Assembly (NCBI GenBank): GCA_015063605.1
Contig: SVTV01000021.1
Coordinates: forward strand, 1 to 52,993
Source of the DNA: Oscillospiraceae bacterium
GTDB taxonomy: Bacteria > Bacillota > Clostridia > Oscillospirales > SIG627
Length of the DNA: 52,993 bases
Direction: 5' to 3'
Translations under genes and position numbers: made by a program
The notes under the pieces: model-generated
What the model was told of the DNA's origin: nothing
Databases searched by the model: none
Seen by the model: only the letters and a program-made list of their open reading frames with translations
Shown here: piece after piece, positions 43,445 through 52,043 of the stretch
Numbering within the stretch: position 1 is the first letter of the stretch
How the letters are laid out: every line of letters begins with the position of its first letter

Positions 43445-44297
43445 ATTTATTTTCCTTGTAATATTCGAATCTGCTGATAAGATAGTGACCTATCCTTGCC
43501 ATATATGCCAATCCGTCGGGTCGGAGAGATACGGGGATATCCTTTATAAAGCCCGAGGCTTCATAATTCAGATCTCCATTATAGCCGATATCCGCAAGAG
43601 CCTTCATCACGCTCTCCCAATCCACCTTGCCGTAATAAGGCAGAGTGTGGTCATCACTTACACCGCAATTATCGTGAACGTGAGTGCATCCGTTTACCAA
43701 TCTGTCACCGAGATACCTTATGGCTTCTGCGGGATCCACCTTCTCCAAAAGACAATGTCCCACATCAAAGCATACGGTAAATACGGGATCGTTCAAGGTA
43801 TCGTAAAGCTTACCGAGCCTTTCGGGAGTTGATGTAACGGAAACATAACCTATGTTTTCTATTGCGATCTTAATATTGTATTCACGGGCGTGAGGAATGA
43901 GCCTTCGGTAAAAATCGAGATTGTATTCAAAGAGCTTTTCCGCATTTCCCTCTGCGGAATAATCGAGATGACAGCAGGGATGCACCACTATCATGGGTGC
44001 GCCGAGCCATGAAGCATATTTTATGCTCCGCACAATATCCTCAAATCGTTTTGCGGACTTTTCCTCCTCGGGATAGCTCGATGCAAACGGGGCATGAGCC
44101 TGACAAATTTTGATCCCCTTTTCTCTTGCATATTCCCCCAGATCACGGTAAAACTCTTCACCGTGCTCCTCGGAATAATATTCCGCGGCATCGTTATTGA
44201 AATCCATCCCCCCGATTCCGGCACATGCAAAAATATCAAAGGTATTTTTCATTCCGAATGCATCGTGAAATCTTATCATATTTGATGACAGTATCAT
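43443..44297 (-). CDS. Sugar phosphate isomerase/epimerase-like TIM barrel
   Basis: A 284-residue AP-endonuclease-2/xylose-isomerase-like barrel. Metal ligands are Glu in IAIENIG, Asp and His in VCFDVGHC, His in THVHDN and Glu in NYEASG. Its substrate is probably a keto sugar or its phosphate. ATG 44297 follows AAGGAG; the preceding gene ends 27 bases upstream, so the two are in one operon. It is the last of three related genes. Confidence 0.9.
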   Translation of the reverse strand: MILSSNMIRFHDAFGMKNTFDIFACAGIGGMDFNNDAAEYYSEEHGEEFYRDLGEYAREKGIKICQAHAPFASSYPEEEKSAKRFEDIVRSIKYASWLGAPMIVVHPCCHLDYSAEGNAEKLFEYNLDFYRRLIPHAREYNIKIAIENIGYVSVTSTPERLGKLYDTLNDPVFTVCFDVGHCLLEKVDPAEAIRYLGDRLVNGCTHVHDNCGVSDDHTLPYYGKVDWESVMKALADIGYNGDLNYEASGFIKDIPVSLRPDGLAYMARIGHYLISRFEYYKENK

Positions 44298-44324
44298 ATC
44301 TTTTCTCCTTTTACAAAAACTCAT

Positions 44325-45932
44325 TTACGAAAGCTCAAATATTTCTCCGTACCGAGGCACATGAACTCTCGTTTCGGGTGAAAGCTTATTTATCTTTTCA
44401 CGAACGATGCGTGCATGCATCAGCGTCCATCTTTTATCATCGCTTCTGTCGGAATAAAGATGAGCAAGAAGTATGCTTTTCCTTGAATTGTTCAGCAAAA
44501 ATTCCGCAAGCTCCTCCGCCTTCGGTATATACTTATCGGGATCGAGTGCCTCATCCGTAAGCCACACATGACCGAAGCAATGATCCGCTTCAAGCCTCGT
44601 TTCCTCCGATACGCTGTAATCACGGATATCACCGGGAAACGCAAGAGACGGTCCCTTATCCGATGAAATGAGATACCCCACCGCATCTATCCCCGCCCCT
44701 GTGTCGGGACGGAAATGTTTCCCCTCAAGCACCCTGACATTCAACGGACCCACGGTGATCCGATCATTGGGCTCCACAGTTATTATACGGTGGCGTCTGA
44801 CGCCGAAGCGCATCATATCATCCGCCAGAAATGACGGGACTACCCATGTTATATCCGTATTACAGAGTGCACGTATGGTGCGTTCCTCCATATGATCCTC
44901 GTGAGAATGGGTGATAAAAATACAATTGAGGCCGCCGAGATATTCCCGTACTCTGTGAGGAGCTTGGGCGAGGCGGTAGATAACCAAAAAGGAGATATCC
45001 ATTCCCCATTTATATCCGTCGGTGGAAAAGACATATGATGAAGGCGATATCAAAGCACCGTAACAGCCTTTTTTCTTGGAAAGCACTTCAAGAGAGCGGT
45101 TAAAATCATCATCGTAGCTTTCACGAAGCTCATCGTAATATTCCGCCCGTGAAGGATAATGAGCTTTCATATTCTCTGCAGATGTAAGATACCCTTCCTC
45201 GGCGCTCCAACGATGGGCGAACCTTTCGGGCTCAAGTTCTATATTATATACTCCCGTATATTTGAATCCCAATGCCATTATGTAAAGAGAAAAGGGAGCA
45301 CGCCACATATCAAGAGGAAAATGGGTAACACCCTCCGAGCAGGCATGTATATGGGTATGCACCGTTCGGGATAAAAATTCCCTCGGCGGCATCTTGTTGG
45401 GATCTTCGGTAAACTTTTGCGTATACCACGCCCAATGACCCATATCGAAGCATATGCCCACATTTTCACGGTCTGCCTTTTTTACCGTATCGAGAACGAG
45501 CTTTACGCTGTCACCGTCCGTTCCGTCCGGCATTTTTCTGTTATTTTCCAATGCGATACGGACGGGATATTTATTTGAAGTAATATGGTCGGACAAGGCT
45601 GTGACCATTGAACGGTTATCGCCGTCAACGGGATGAACGGTCACGACAAGCTCACGCTGACGCATACCGTCAAGTACAAGGGACAAGGGCGAAAACACAT
45701 CCTCAACGGCACTTTCCGCACTTCGGCACTTTCCGTGAATCGTGATCTCAAAACCTCTTTCCCACAAAAGCTTCGCTATCTTCAATACATCCTTCGGATC
45801 GCTTGAATGTGTCACCGTCCGCAATTCGATACTGCGGACACCGTGATCCCATAATTTCGGCAATAGCTTTTCAACAATCGTTTTACCCTCTTCGGATAAC
45901 AGTTTATTAAATGGAAGTGACATTCCTATCAT
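44325..45932 (-). CDS. Fusion: sugar isomerase-like TIM barrel plus metallo-beta-lactamase fold
   Basis: A 535-residue protein. Residues 1-285 are a xylose-isomerase-like barrel with Glu129 (IALEN), Asp163 and His166 (CFDMGHW), His194/His196 (THIHAC) and Glu232 (IELEPE). Residues about 295-535 are an MBL-fold hydrolase with His342, His344, Asp346 and His347 (THSHEDH), His406, Asp435 (FPGDIRD) and His491 (LLAHLY), resembling UlaG-type lactonases. In the ascorbate pathway these activities are separate proteins (UlaG lactonase and UlaE epimerase). Both sites look complete. Flanked by two isomerase paralogues in one operon. Substrate unknown. Confidence 0.85.
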   Translation of the reverse strand: MIGMSLPFNKLLSEEGKTIVEKLLPKLWDHGVRSIELRTVTHSSDPKDVLKIAKLLWERGFEITIHGKCRSAESAVEDVFSPLSLVLDGMRQRELVVTVHPVDGDNRSMVTALSDHITSNKYPVRIALENNRKMPDGTDGDSVKLVLDTVKKADRENVGICFDMGHWAWYTQKFTEDPNKMPPREFLSRTVHTHIHACSEGVTHFPLDMWRAPFSLYIMALGFKYTGVYNIELEPERFAHRWSAEEGYLTSAENMKAHYPSRAEYYDELRESYDDDFNRSLEVLSKKKGCYGALISPSSYVFSTDGYKWGMDISFLVIYRLAQAPHRVREYLGGLNCIFITHSHEDHMEERTIRALCNTDITWVVPSFLADDMMRFGVRRHRIITVEPNDRITVGPLNVRVLEGKHFRPDTGAGIDAVGYLISSDKGPSLAFPGDIRDYSVSEETRLEADHCFGHVWLTDEALDPDKYIPKAEELAEFLLNNSRKSILLAHLYSDRSDDKRWTLMHARIVREKINKLSPETRVHVPRYGEIFELS

Positions 45933-45967
45933 ATCTTATACCTGCCTTGAATAATATCCTATCCGTC

Positions 45968-46792
45968 TTACGGGATTCGTGTCAAGGCCTTTCCGTTAAA
46001 AATCTCATCGGCATTACGAACAAAATCGCCGAAAGTCAGGTCTCTGCTTCGCTTTAACGTGTCGGGTGACTTAAGCCCGATCTCATACAACCATATACCG
46101 CTGTAATCATGTGCCTTCAACGATGAATACAGAGCTTTCCAATCGACCACGCCTTCACCCGGAAGCCAATGCTTTTCATCAATGCGGTCATAATCGGAGA
46201 CATGGAGCGTTACGATCTTGTCGGCAAGCTTCTCTATGAATCGAACATTGTCTTCGTTCAACAAGTGGTTCGTATCGAAGCAGACCCTGAGCTTATCGTT
46301 TGCACTTATAAGCTTACCTATTTCATCGGAATTATTTCCGAGACATGTTCTCGGCAGATCTTCAACAGCCGCAACAGCTCCGTGGCGTGCGGCAAGCTCC
46401 GCAATGCTGTCGAGCATTTCCATAGAGCGCTTCATACGTTCTTCACGGTCTGATGCATCAATAGGCTCACCGCTTGGATGGACAATGAATTTATCAACTC
46501 CGATATCTGCATATCTTTCGATCATTTCTGTGTAAAGCTTCATGGCGTTATTACGAAGCTCTTTGTGCAAGGAGGAAATATCGATCTTATCAAACGGCAT
46601 AAAGGGTAAATGATATGACCAAAGCTCTACATTATACCGCTTTGAAAGCGCCGAGACCTCCTTCGGATCTGTATTCTCATATTCCTTTAATGACATAGAC
46701 AGCTCAATCGCATCTATACCGCTGTTATTAAGCTTTTGAAAGTTTTCGTCTGTAAGATAGAAGCCGCAGCTTGACAATCCGATCCTGTACAT
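45968..46792 (-). CDS. Sugar phosphate isomerase/epimerase-like TIM barrel
   Basis: A 274-residue barrel of the xylose-isomerase-like superfamily: WSYHLPFMPFD, VHPSGEP, AAVEDLPR (Glu), VCFDTNHLL (Asp/His), TLHVSDYD (His) and WLYEIGLK (Glu). GEGVVDWKAL is the usual loop before the last strand. It starts after TAGGAG and lies 35 bases upstream of the fusion gene. Expected to interconvert an aldose/ketose or an epimer pair; the substrate cannot be told. Confidence 0.9.
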   Translation of the reverse strand: MYRIGLSSCGFYLTDENFQKLNNSGIDAIELSMSLKEYENTDPKEVSALSKRYNVELWSYHLPFMPFDKIDISSLHKELRNNAMKLYTEMIERYADIGVDKFIVHPSGEPIDASDREERMKRSMEMLDSIAELAARHGAVAAVEDLPRTCLGNNSDEIGKLISANDKLRVCFDTNHLLNEDNVRFIEKLADKIVTLHVSDYDRIDEKHWLPGEGVVDWKALYSSLKAHDYSGIWLYEIGLKSPDTLKRSRDLTFGDFVRNADEIFNGKALTRIP

Positions 46793-46824
46793 TTATTCTT
46801 TCTCCTAAATATATATTTTTTGAT

Positions 46825-47232
46825 CTAACGTTCTCTTTCCGGGATCGTAAAGCAAACGAGCCTAAGAACGATATATATCAAAAAAACGATAAGCGGTGCT
46901 ATTACATCCTCTTCAAAAATATCCTTATAAAAGCCGTTGAAAAACACGAGCAGCAGACTCAGATCGGCAAGAATGTTCAAAACCGTTCCGATGACACCCT
47001 TGGGCTTTACAAAAATGCGGTATACCGTGTAAAAGAGATCGCATTCGTAAAGGATGGCAAAGCCTCCCACCATCAAGACAAGAACGGCACCCAAGCCCTC
47101 CATTATATCAATGCCGTTTTCGGGATCTGTTTCGTAATTGTAAGAGCTTACCGCACCCGCAACGGTGCATACCGCCGTAATAATTATCAATGCCAAAAAG
47201 ATGCAGACGATTATCGCCTTTGTCCTTTTCAT
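46825..47232 (-). CDS. Four-helix membrane protein of unknown function
   Basis: A 135-residue protein with four predicted membrane segments (about 6-28, 46-72, 80-100, 110-130) and a single polar loop after the first. I do not recognise the family. The start is uncertain: ATG 47244 (12 bases earlier) is also open. AAAGG lies 13 bases before 47232. It is preceded by a highly structured non-coding stretch. Confidence 0.7.
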   Translation of the reverse strand: MKRTKAIIVCIFLALIIITAVCTVAGAVSSYNYETDPENGIDIMEGLGAVLVLMVGGFAILYECDLFYTVYRIFVKPKGVIGTVLNILADLSLLLVFFNGFYKDIFEEDVIAPLIVFLIYIVLRLVCFTIPERER

Positions 47233-47261
47233 GTTTATGACCATGCCTTTCTATCAAACCG

Positions 47262-47349
47262 GAAGTTTGTGCGTTTTTGCGTTAGCAAAATGTCCGCCTG
47301 CTTTTGCGGACAAGCCACAAACTTCACGTCTGAAAATTTATTTTCAGAC
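47262..47349 (-). ncRNA. Multi-stem structured element (leader-RNA candidate)
   Basis: A ten-base outer stem GAAGTTTGTG/CACAAACTTC (47262-47271 with 47316-47325) encloses TTTTGC/GCAAAA (47275-47290) and GTCCGC/GCGGAC (47292-47311): a three-way junction. A fourth hairpin GTCTGAAAAT/ATTTTCAGAC follows (47328-47349). The whole is bracketed by direct repeats of GAAAGGCATGGTYATAA. RNA or mobile element; not a known class to me. Confidence 0.5.
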
Positions 47350-47372
47350 TTATAACCATGCCTTTCTTTGCG

Positions 47373-48032
47373 TTACATCAATTGCTGCTCGTTTATAATC
47401 AGCTTGAATTGCATACCGAGCTTTTCCGCCGCCTTACGGCACAGGATCATACGCTGCATAAATATTTCAAAATAGTCCATGACAGAGCCGAAATTAGTGT
47501 CGACATTCAGTTTAAGCTTTACAATAGTCTTTTCCTCGTTGATCTTCAGAGAAGATTTTTTAACGGAGTAATTTACTCTGTCATGAATGTCGAAAGTTAC
47601 CATGTCGATATTTCTGACCCTGCTGCGGCGTACATCAGCCTTGTCAGCCAGGATCATGGCGGCGGCGACCGCATTTACGGGCACACCCGTACCTTCGTCA
47701 TGATTGCCGATAGCGGTAACAATCGTCGCAACCTCAGCGGGATCGCAGCCCATATCGTTGAGTATGCTCCAAGCCATCACAGCTCCCGACTGAGAGTGAT
47801 CCTTTCGATTCACCAGATTGCCGATGTCGTGGAGATAACCGGCGATCTTTGCCAATTCCACCATGCGCTCATCATAACCCAATGTTTCCAAAATATAACC
47901 GGCTGTTTCCGCTACGTGCATCACATGGGCAAAGCTGTGCTCGGTATAGCCCAGTGCCTCCAAAGATTCGTCTGCACGAATTATATATGTCTTTATTGCT
48001 TCACTTTTTGTAATTTCTTCATATGTGAGCAT
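47373..48032 (-). CDS. HD-domain phosphohydrolase
   Basis: A 219-residue HD protein: His in HSFAHVMHV, HD in AGYLHDIGN, then NHDEGTG and ILADKADVRRSR, the full metal-site pattern of small HD hydrolases acting on nucleotides. The C-terminal 70 residues form a separate small domain. It starts after AGAGGTATTG and follows the GH78 gene by 53 bases. The substrate is unknown. Confidence 0.88.
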   Translation of the reverse strand: MLTYEEITKSEAIKTYIIRADESLEALGYTEHSFAHVMHVAETAGYILETLGYDERMVELAKIAGYLHDIGNLVNRKDHSQSGAVMAWSILNDMGCDPAEVATIVTAIGNHDEGTGVPVNAVAAAMILADKADVRRSRVRNIDMVTFDIHDRVNYSVKKSSLKINEEKTIVKLKLNVDTNFGSVMDYFEIFMQRMILCRKAAEKLGMQFKLIINEQQLM

Positions 48033-48085
48033 ATCAATACCTCTTTTTTCTTTTTTATATTCTTCAAGACAGCTCCATTAATTTT

Positions 48086-50101
48086 TTAACACTTAAACAA
48101 TTTTTTCAGATCCGCATCCGCGATAAACGTTCCCCCATAGCTCATGGTCAGATGGAAAAGGGACGTGTTCCATTTCGTATCCTTTCCCCATCCCTCAAAA
48201 GTGGTGGTGGCATCCTCGTCAAGCATCCGCAGCCATGCTCCCTTGCAAAGAAGGGCATCGGTTATCCGCTTTTCGTCGGAGTCTCTCACAAGTCCCATCA
48301 AAACGGGAAATGTGCAGAACATAGAAAGAGAGTCAATACCGTGCTCATCAAGCATGGCAAGAATATTTTCCTTCGTTTTTTCATCTCTGAAAAAACCGAA
48401 TGCATATACAAAGCTGTTTCCCACAAGACTGACATGATCGGTATTCTCACCGTCCCTGTAAAGAGATCGCACGGGATCGTAGAATGTGCGGTAAAATGCT
48501 TCCTCAAGCTCATCCTCATTGCGGTAGCAAGCTATTCCGAGAGCCTCCGCCATTGCGTTTGCGGCTCTGACTGCGGCAAGATAATAGGCATTGACCGCAA
48601 CGTGAGCCTCCTCGCACACCTTACCCTCACGGATATCAACATCGTAGCCGTGTTGAAAGTTCTTCGGCCACTCAACAACGCACCACTTGTCAAGATCACG
48701 AAGAAGTCCGTCATGCTCATATTCCCTTCTGTAAGCATCGAGAAGTGATGTGACCTTGCCGTAATTCGATTTCAAATACGCAATATCATCTGTCAGGCGG
48801 TAATGCCAAAGCACAAGCAACACAAGGATCAGCGGATATTCCGCTATCTCCTGCATAAATGAGCAATCCATACATGTAACAAGCGTATCCGTGATAAAGC
48901 TTGTAGAGAAAGCATCGTCGATAAGCTTTCTCACCATGGAATCGTCGCCCGTAAGCACCATATTTGTCAGCGCCGTATAGCATCCGTCACCAAGATAAAA
49001 GCCTTTTTCACGCTCCATACAATCCTGAATAACCTCTTGCACGCCGTATTTCTGAGTGTGAACGCACAAGTCCCATATCCGCTTCAATTCGGGAACGCTT
49101 TCATATTCACGGCGCATTTTCGCCTTCAATGTGAAGGGATAATGCCTTACCCGCATGGAGGCGGTCAATATTTCGACGCCCTCGGGCAATGTGATCTCGG
49201 CATAGCGGAACGCCTTGTAATCGAACTGATCGAGAACAGATATACCTTCCGACAGTATCCATTCTTCCTCATATTTGCAATTTGCACGAAGACCGTAACG
49301 AAGCGAGCCGTCATCGTTCAGCTCCTGAGCACAGCGGATGATGATCTTGTCACCCGATCTGCCCTTTGCCGTCAAAGAAAGATATCCAACATAATTTGAA
49401 CCGAAATCGTAAAAAATGCGGTTTTCGTTTATCTTTATATTTTTGGGCGCTATATCCTCGAATTCCAGCATATAGCTCTTCTGCGCCGTAAGCACATGAT
49501 CGTCGAACAATGATAACGAAGCGTGCTCCCAACGGGAATCGTCAAAATCAATTCGATCAAAGCCGACTTCCTCCGCTCTGCTGTCATACTGCTCCAAAAA
49601 TTGAGTGTCGTATCCGCAGATACCCGTCTCGCAATATCCCGTATGACAGGCTGTTAAAAAGCTTTCGTCCGAAAACATTACCGTTTCGCCGTCAAGTACA
49701 AGATCGCAGATCATTCCGTGACGCAGATCTCCGCTTTGCCATACACGGTTTATCAAGCCCTGATACAATGTGTGAAGTGCAATCACGTTCTCACCCTCAT
49801 GAAGATATGATGTGATATCTATCTCATTATAATTATACCTAAAGTGGTATGAGGGCGCAGGTCCTTGTCCCGCAAAGCTTCCGTTGATATAAAGCTTATA
49901 ATAATCGTCGGCAGAGACGTAAAGGACAGCTTTTTGAAAGGGACGCTCAGCTTGAAATCTTCTTCTGAACAAAATGTGTCTGTTTCGATGCTCGGTGCAA
50001 TCAAGCGGAAGCTTGTCAAGCTGTCTGTGAAAAACATTTCTCGGCTTAATATTTGCAAAAATTCTGTTTGTGATCCATTTTCCTTTAAAAACGTGTTCCA
50101 T
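48086..50101 (-). CDS. GH78 alpha-L-rhamnosidase
   Basis: A 671-residue cytoplasmic protein: N-terminal beta-sandwich carbohydrate-binding-like domain (YVSADDYYKLYINGSFAGQG), a second sandwich, then an alpha/alpha barrel with QDCMEREKGFYLGDG (about 358-372), the GH78 acid motif normally DCPxRDERxGWTGD, and TFEGWG near the end. Shorter than many GH78 members. It removes alpha-L-rhamnose from pectin or glycoside side chains. It starts after GGAAGG; the structured repeat lies just upstream. Confidence 0.88.
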   Translation of the reverse strand: MEHVFKGKWITNRIFANIKPRNVFHRQLDKLPLDCTEHRNRHILFRRRFQAERPFQKAVLYVSADDYYKLYINGSFAGQGPAPSYHFRYNYNEIDITSYLHEGENVIALHTLYQGLINRVWQSGDLRHGMICDLVLDGETVMFSDESFLTACHTGYCETGICGYDTQFLEQYDSRAEEVGFDRIDFDDSRWEHASLSLFDDHVLTAQKSYMLEFEDIAPKNIKINENRIFYDFGSNYVGYLSLTAKGRSGDKIIIRCAQELNDDGSLRYGLRANCKYEEEWILSEGISVLDQFDYKAFRYAEITLPEGVEILTASMRVRHYPFTLKAKMRREYESVPELKRIWDLCVHTQKYGVQEVIQDCMEREKGFYLGDGCYTALTNMVLTGDDSMVRKLIDDAFSTSFITDTLVTCMDCSFMQEIAEYPLILVLLVLWHYRLTDDIAYLKSNYGKVTSLLDAYRREYEHDGLLRDLDKWCVVEWPKNFQHGYDVDIREGKVCEEAHVAVNAYYLAAVRAANAMAEALGIACYRNEDELEEAFYRTFYDPVRSLYRDGENTDHVSLVGNSFVYAFGFFRDEKTKENILAMLDEHGIDSLSMFCTFPVLMGLVRDSDEKRITDALLCKGAWLRMLDEDATTTFEGWGKDTKWNTSLFHLTMSYGGTFIADADLKKLFKC

Positions 50102-50139
50102 ACTCTACCTTCCGTAATTATACAATCATATGCTTTTGT

Positions 50140-50240
50140 TCGCACTGCTCACAGCAGCAGTCGGAAAATCGTGCGTTCCTGCGCACAATTCTGTTAAGCG
50201 CATGCTTTTGTTCGCTCTGTACTTATTTGCGCTTATAGCG
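50140..50240 (-). repeat. Structured dispersed repeat, copy 2
   Basis: Minus strand GCGAACAAAAGCATGCGCTT, AACAGAATTGTGCGC, a loop and GCACGATTTT, followed by hairpin ACTGCT/AGCAGT and a second GTGCGAACAAAAGCAT unit. It matches copy 1 at 33570-33657 in sequence and hairpin. It sits just before a TATAAT (50117-50122) with no good -35 box. Confidence 0.7.
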
Positions 50241-50257
50241 TGACAATAAAACCATAA

Positions 50258-51991
50258 TCAAAACGTAAAGATCGCAAAGCTCGCCGCAGGGACAAGTATC
50301 TTATATGTTTTTTCGTCGATACGCATAATGCTTACAGGCGCAACGTCACCCTCCACAAGCTTTTCCGGCACAGTCTCGTCCTTGAATGTTACCGTAACTG
50401 TGCGGTCTGCCTCGCGGTGAATTATATCCCCGCGCTTGATATCACGCTCGTTACCCGAATTATTGAAGATTGATAAGTAGCGTTTCCCATTCTCATCGGT
50501 GGAAACAAGCCAATGAAGCGCATCTGCGAAACATGGCATCGTTTCCTTTATAAGGTCAGGTATACGCGATGCAAGAGCCGTCACATCGCCGCTTTCAAGA
50601 ATCTTAAAGCCCTCTTCTGCTTTCGCTGCGGCAAATGCACCGTCGGGTGATGCATCGATCAAATAATCGTAGCGGGCAAGTGCTTCGTCCGAAGCATCCT
50701 CATAAATAATATCCACCACATCGCCGAAGCGGGTATTGGTTATGACATGATCCTCGTTATCGCCCTCTGTTCTCTCGTAATATGCAAAGAAAAGTTTGGT
50801 GAGATCCTCAATATGACCGAAGTATTCCGCATCCGCCTCATTCAACGGACTATCCATATATACACCGCGATTCTCTCCGATAGGGCTGTCAAGTATCTTA
50901 CGGTTGATCTCATAGCAAGCATAACGCTTGGGGATCACAAGAGCAAAGGGTATCTTTGCCTCTATTCCGCGAAAGCGCAGTGCATTGTTGATAAAATTCT
51001 TCTTGACTATACCGTACTCCGAAAGCTCAAAGGTATTCATGTCGTTATAACTGCAATTCAATCCCCACTCCTCTGCCATATAATGCGCTCCCGCCATCAG
51101 AGAATAGTAATAAATACGATTCTGAAGCAAACGTGATGATCCGCCGTTATGACCGTGAGTGGTGAAATCATCCTCATGGGTCTCCTGAGTAAGATACCAT
51201 TCGTTAACGGGATCTGTATTAAAGCACGGCATTGTGTATCCGTAGCCGGGAGTTTTACGCCAGCATTCGTAGTAAGTACCAAAGGCTTTGCCTTCTGCTC
51301 TTGCCATACCGCGCGCCAAAGCTACCGCCGCGCACATCAACGGTATCTGAGAGCCCACCTCGGGCATAAAGGTACGCATACCTACCTCATTTTGAAGCTT
51401 GGCAGCAAGATAGTAGCTGTCACACGGAATTATGTTACCGTCGGTGTCATCCATACGACGCTTGAAGATCTCCCTAAGCTCTGCAAGATAATCCTCGTGT
51501 GACGCAGCATATTTGCGGTTTGCAAAGTAATCAACATTCTCCTGCGTAAGCAAGCTCAAATGTCTTCCGTCCGGCGTTGTCTTATGAATATTTATAAGCG
51601 CCTTTTCGAGCAACTCGGGATCGTAAGGTCCGTCACCTTGACCGATCCTGCGGACATGCGACCAATCCACTCTGAGATTTGATCCGCTCTCATGGAGCTG
51701 AAAACCGAGAAATCTGTCACCGAGTATCTCACAATATTCGCAAATGAGTTCCTTATCGAACTTATAAGGATACCAATTGATCCCTCCTGCAATTCTATCA
51801 ACATAAAAAGGAATATTTTCAGACTTGATAAGGCTGTGCAGCTTCGTTCCTTTCGCCGCATAATCATTGAACAGACGATGCTTCGGCACTGCAAAGCAGT
51901 GCTGTATCTTGAAGCCCGTGTCCTTATTGATAAGCCCGTTCTTCTCAAGCCCCGTAAAGCAATCGTCATTGTACACATGGAAAAATATCAT
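50258..51991 (-). CDS. Unrecognised glycosidase-like protein
   Basis: A 577-residue protein not assigned to a family. The first 400 residues look like a TIM barrel, with GFQLHESGSNLRVDW, MPEVGSQIPLMCAAVALARG, TYYECWRKTPGYGY and SLMAGAHYMAEEWG, the last resembling the late barrel strands of GH-A-type enzymes. The final 100 are beta-rich (DALHWLVSTDENGKRYLSIFNN). The Glu of LHES, the Glu of YYEC and the Glu pair of AEEWG are candidate catalytic residues. No signal peptide. Lies between GH78 and a histidine phosphatase on one strand, consistent with a carbohydrate role. Confidence 0.6.
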   Translation of the reverse strand: MIFFHVYNDDCFTGLEKNGLINKDTGFKIQHCFAVPKHRLFNDYAAKGTKLHSLIKSENIPFYVDRIAGGINWYPYKFDKELICEYCEILGDRFLGFQLHESGSNLRVDWSHVRRIGQGDGPYDPELLEKALINIHKTTPDGRHLSLLTQENVDYFANRKYAASHEDYLAELREIFKRRMDDTDGNIIPCDSYYLAAKLQNEVGMRTFMPEVGSQIPLMCAAVALARGMARAEGKAFGTYYECWRKTPGYGYTMPCFNTDPVNEWYLTQETHEDDFTTHGHNGGSSRLLQNRIYYYSLMAGAHYMAEEWGLNCSYNDMNTFELSEYGIVKKNFINNALRFRGIEAKIPFALVIPKRYACYEINRKILDSPIGENRGVYMDSPLNEADAEYFGHIEDLTKLFFAYYERTEGDNEDHVITNTRFGDVVDIIYEDASDEALARYDYLIDASPDGAFAAAKAEEGFKILESGDVTALASRIPDLIKETMPCFADALHWLVSTDENGKRYLSIFNNSGNERDIKRGDIIHREADRTVTVTFKDETVPEKLVEGDVAPVSIMRIDEKTYKILVPAASFAIFTF

Positions 51992-52043
51992 ATATTGCTA
52001 TCTCCCTTGATGTCTTTTCGGTTATATTGTTTCATTTCAAGAA

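Noticed and set aside
47358..48089. 243-codon plus-strand frame opposite the HD hydrolase
   Set aside because: The minus strand encodes the HD motif and has a proper ribosome site.
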